DNA from: Flavivirga rizhaonensis
Lineage (GTDB): Bacteria; Bacteroidota; Bacteroidia; Flavobacteriales; Flavobacteriaceae
Length of the DNA: 64,000 nt
Assembly: GCF_004791695.1 (NCBI RefSeq)
Contig: NZ_SRSO01000015.1
Location: 1-64,000 of the forward strand
Direction: 5' to 3'
Every line of letters begins with the position of its first letter. The stretch's first letter is position 1. This document shows, in pieces, positions 63,101 to 64,000 of this stretch. Made by a program: the position numbers and the translations under genes. The notes under the pieces were generated by a model. It did no database searches. It had not been told where the DNA came from and was given only the letters and a program-made list of their open reading frames with translations.

Positions 63101-63449
63101 TGTTATCTCCAGAAACACCTGCAATATCTGTGATGTCTTCGAATTGAAGATTGCCTTTATTTAAAAATAATTTATTTGAAACCTGATTTCCTGTAAAAAA
63201 AATATCTTTTAACCCATCATTGTTTATGTCTCCTATAGCAACACCGCCACCCATGTACAAATAGGAGTATGTGAAATAATTAAGCGAATCGTTTTCTGTG
63301 AGTGTATTAGAAAAATCTATACCTGATTTTGAAGCGCTAAGCCTTTCAAATATTTTACTATTTGAAATAGACTCTTTTTCTTTTGAACAATTAAAAAAGA
63401 GTATCAAAACAAACAAACCAGTCATTATTTTTAATACTCTAAATTTCAT
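60141..63449 (-). CDS. ASPIC/UnbV and FG-GAP repeat lipoprotein
   Basis: 1102 residues, lipoprotein (lipobox FFNC, acylated Cys at about 21). Many FG-GAP/VCBS-type repeats with Ca-binding D-x-N-x-D-G loops (DINNDGLKD, DINADGYLD, DKDGDLD, DFNNDGNLD, DNDGDGDI-type) form beta-propellers; the ASPIC/UnbV segment is visible in the middle (GNRVFVTSNDETQMQELTL, FGLGVSDTISELKVVWTDG). It is probably anchored at the outer membrane. In Bacteroidota such proteins often accompany SusC/SusD systems. None is adjacent here. Function unknown, presumably binding or adhesion. Confidence 0.88.
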   Translation of the reverse strand: MKFRVLKIMTGLFVLILFFNCSKEKESISNSKIFERLSASKSGIDFSNTLTENDSLNYFTYSYLYMGGGVAIGDINNDGLKDIFFTGNQVSNKLFLNKGNLQFEDITDIAGVSGDNRWYTGVTMADINADGYLDIYCSVAGKFNPKENQLYINNQDGSFTEKASEFGLADKGNSVQATFFDYDKDGDLDVYVANYPITKFNASVYVYQQKMAQVNDVETDHLYRNNGTSFTDVTNQAGVKSFGLTLSATVGDLNNDTWPDLYISNDFASPDYMYINNQDGTFREVVKQATSHTAFYGMGVDIADFNNDGNLDIYQVDMDAKTNKRKKANMAGMNPDLFWGVVNAGFHYQYMQNCLQLNSGVFEDNNPFYSNISRLTGVSSTDWSWGPLFADFDNDGLKDLFISNGTRREVNNRDFFNNLRDDFSVDSDSTLAMSLKIPSEKIDNFIYKNKGGLKFKQANKDWGIEFKGFSNGVAYADLDNDGDLEIITNNIDDYASVFENKSSETNNYLSIQFEGTPKNKFGLGNRVFVTSNDETQMQELTLTRGFQSSVAPEIHFGLGVSDTISELKVVWTDGKIQKLNNVSSNQTIVLKYSDAKNDSETILNDTKKIFSSHVKAIFPKHKHDENNFDDFKYQVLLPHKMSTLGPALAVGDLNQDGLDDYFIGGSFNRTGSLFFQTDNGFEIQNSDAFQSNKLSEDLGALIFDADNDGDNDIYVVSGGYEFSPESKMLLDRLYINDGSGHLTKTKNALPEMIVSGSKVYNLDFNKDGKQDLLVLGRQIPGNYPSAANSFLLENKTEDGIVKFEDVTKKFASSFENLGMATSAIITDFNNDECQDIIIVGEWMPVHVFQNTKNGFKEVSKDVGLTKDTTGWWWCINGGDFDNDGDMDYIVGNNGLNYKYKATENETFDIYVNDFDNDSKKDIVLSYYNEGKQYPVRGRECSSQQIPNIKEKFKNYESFSEATLVDVYEEKSLESALHYQVKSFASIYLENKDGKFIIHELPVEAQMSSINKILIDDYDSDGALDALIAGNLFMSEVETPRNDAGYGLFLKGNNSGSFQALPPSVSGLFIPGDVKDLETITVKNKQYIVAVKNNDSLQAIKVN

Positions 63450-63465
63450 ACTATTAATCGTGTTT

Positions 63466-64000
63466 TTATTTAAATTCTTCTGTATAGTAAGTTGTAGCGT
63501 CCTGTATTAGTAACTCAATATTGTTGCTTTCAGAATTAATTCTGGATTCATTCCAATTTAAGTACATAATAAAATCTTTCAAAACAATATCTAAATATTT
63601 TTTAATACTTGGAATATTGAAATATAAACGACCAGTGCGTCTAACAAAGAAATCCGTTAAACTATTGGTCATTTCATAGTGAATGCCATACCAGGTTTCT
63701 GCCCTAATTAATCTTTCTAAAGCATCTTCATTCTCAAAATCTTTCATTTTATCAATTACGGTATCGGTCTGTTTTCCATAAGTAGTACATAAGTACCAAG
63801 CGTGATAGCTCTCTACAATTCCTAATTTAGATAATTGATTTTCTATATCTGCTTGATAAGCATTTACCTCTTTTTTAGAATGAAGTGCAGGGCTCACTAA
63901 AGGAATTGTTTCAGTTGATGATTTTTTAAATTTGGATTTTCGCTTTTTACTCATGGTTTTTAAAACGGCTTCAATAACACGTTGTGCCATTTTACGATAA
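63466..64000 (-). CDS. glpD: Glycerol-3-phosphate dehydrogenase, C-terminal part (runs off window)
   Basis: The reading frame enters from beyond 64000: codons before the first ATG (63990) read YRKMAQRV, the usual GlpD sequence, so the apparent start is internal. The visible part has the DAO C-terminal (GlpD-C) domain: YGKQTDTVIDKMKDF, ALERLIRAETWYGIHYEM, DFFVRRTGRLYFNI. GlpD is the membrane-bound FAD enzyme oxidising sn-glycerol-3-phosphate to dihydroxyacetone phosphate. The N-terminal FAD domain would lie right of the window. It is probably co-directional with the ASPIC gene, 16 bases away. Confidence 0.85.
   Translation of the reverse strand, partial: YRKMAQRVIEAVLKTMSKKRKSKFKKSSTETIPLVSPALHSKKEVNAYQADIENQLSKLGIVESYHAWYLCTTYGKQTDTVIDKMKDFENEDALERLIRAETWYGIHYEMTNSLTDFFVRRTGRLYFNIPSIKKYLDIVLKDFIMYLNWNESRINSESNNIELLIQDATTYYTEEFK

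Noticed and set aside
63466..63990. A complete small gene starting at the ATG at 63990
   Set aside because: The frame is open to the window edge and the codons upstream (YRK) continue the GlpD family sequence, so the ATG is internal.
1..64000. CRISPR array
   Set aside because: No regularly spaced direct repeats with unique spacers were seen; the repeated motifs in 16.9-22.9 kb are irregularly spaced and too few.

Overview
The window is a chromosomal segment of a marine-type member of the Bacteroidota, most likely family Flavobacteriaceae. The evidence is very A+T-rich DNA, promoters of the TTG / TAnnTTTG type rather than E. coli -35/-10 boxes, few Shine-Dalgarno sequences, a SusD-like lipoprotein, a PID-CTERM-like small protein, an ASPIC/UnbV repeat lipoprotein and a complete flexirubin pigment cluster. 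I worked by reading only; family names come from recognised motifs and memory of the families, not from searches.

Layout. (1) 1-6.5 kb is loosely packed and partly decayed. It holds a YwqK/MORN-type repeat protein that appears frameshifted at an A8 tract, a MITE-like element with perfect 19-bp inverted ends, a FucP-type sugar transporter, a fragment of a NagX-like membrane acyltransferase, a parallel beta-helix lipoprotein (a remnant carbohydrate locus), and a tiny PID-CTERM-like protein. (2) 6.5-14.6 kb is housekeeping: ribE, divergent pdxA, then yceD-rpmF-fabH-accB-accC (start of fatty acid synthesis), a DAO-family oxidase, mtgA and a GreA/GreB-C-like protein. (3) 14.8-23.1 kb is accessory: two ABC ATPases, then an interval of about 5.9 kb bounded by a 176-bp direct repeat that contains the 5' half of tRNA-Ala(GGC). 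The intact tRNA lies at the right end and the orphan 5' half at the left. The cargo is a MATE pump, a secreted hydrolase, a secreted DinB-like protein, a membrane LuxR-type regulator, and an ECF sigma factor with a membrane partner. I see no integrase. (4) 23.2-24.9 kb is an orphan SusD-like lipoprotein with an extra N-terminal Ig-like domain.

(5) 24.9-58.9 kb is a nearly unbroken minus-strand operon of 31 genes plus one divergent flavin-dependent halogenase. It is a flexirubin (aryl polyene-dialkylresorcinol ester) cluster. A tyrosine ammonia-lyase makes 4-coumarate and an AMP-ligase activates it. Ketosynthases, a chain-length-factor-like partner, a ketoreductase, hotdog dehydratases and two ACPs build the polyene. 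DarB and DarA make the dialkylresorcinol. A methyltransferase, the halogenase and two CrtI-like oxidoreductases probably decorate it. BtrH-like, C45-type, LpxL-like and PlsC-like acyltransferases are candidates for ester formation and lipid attachment. A drug-type ABC exporter, an MMPL/RND protein, LolA-like and beta-barrel proteins are candidates for export to the outer membrane. Many genes overlap by 1-17 bases, so translation is probably coupled.

(6) 58.9-64 kb holds a small secreted protein, a dispersed inverted-repeat element, a large ASPIC/UnbV lipoprotein and the C-terminal part of glpD running off the right edge.

The most interesting observations are the two alternative candidates for the flexirubin ester-forming enzyme (BtrH-like and C45-like), the MMPL-PlsC-degenerate C-terminal fusion, the tRNA-anticodon-loop repeat structure around an integrase-less island, and the apparent homopolymer frameshift at the left end.
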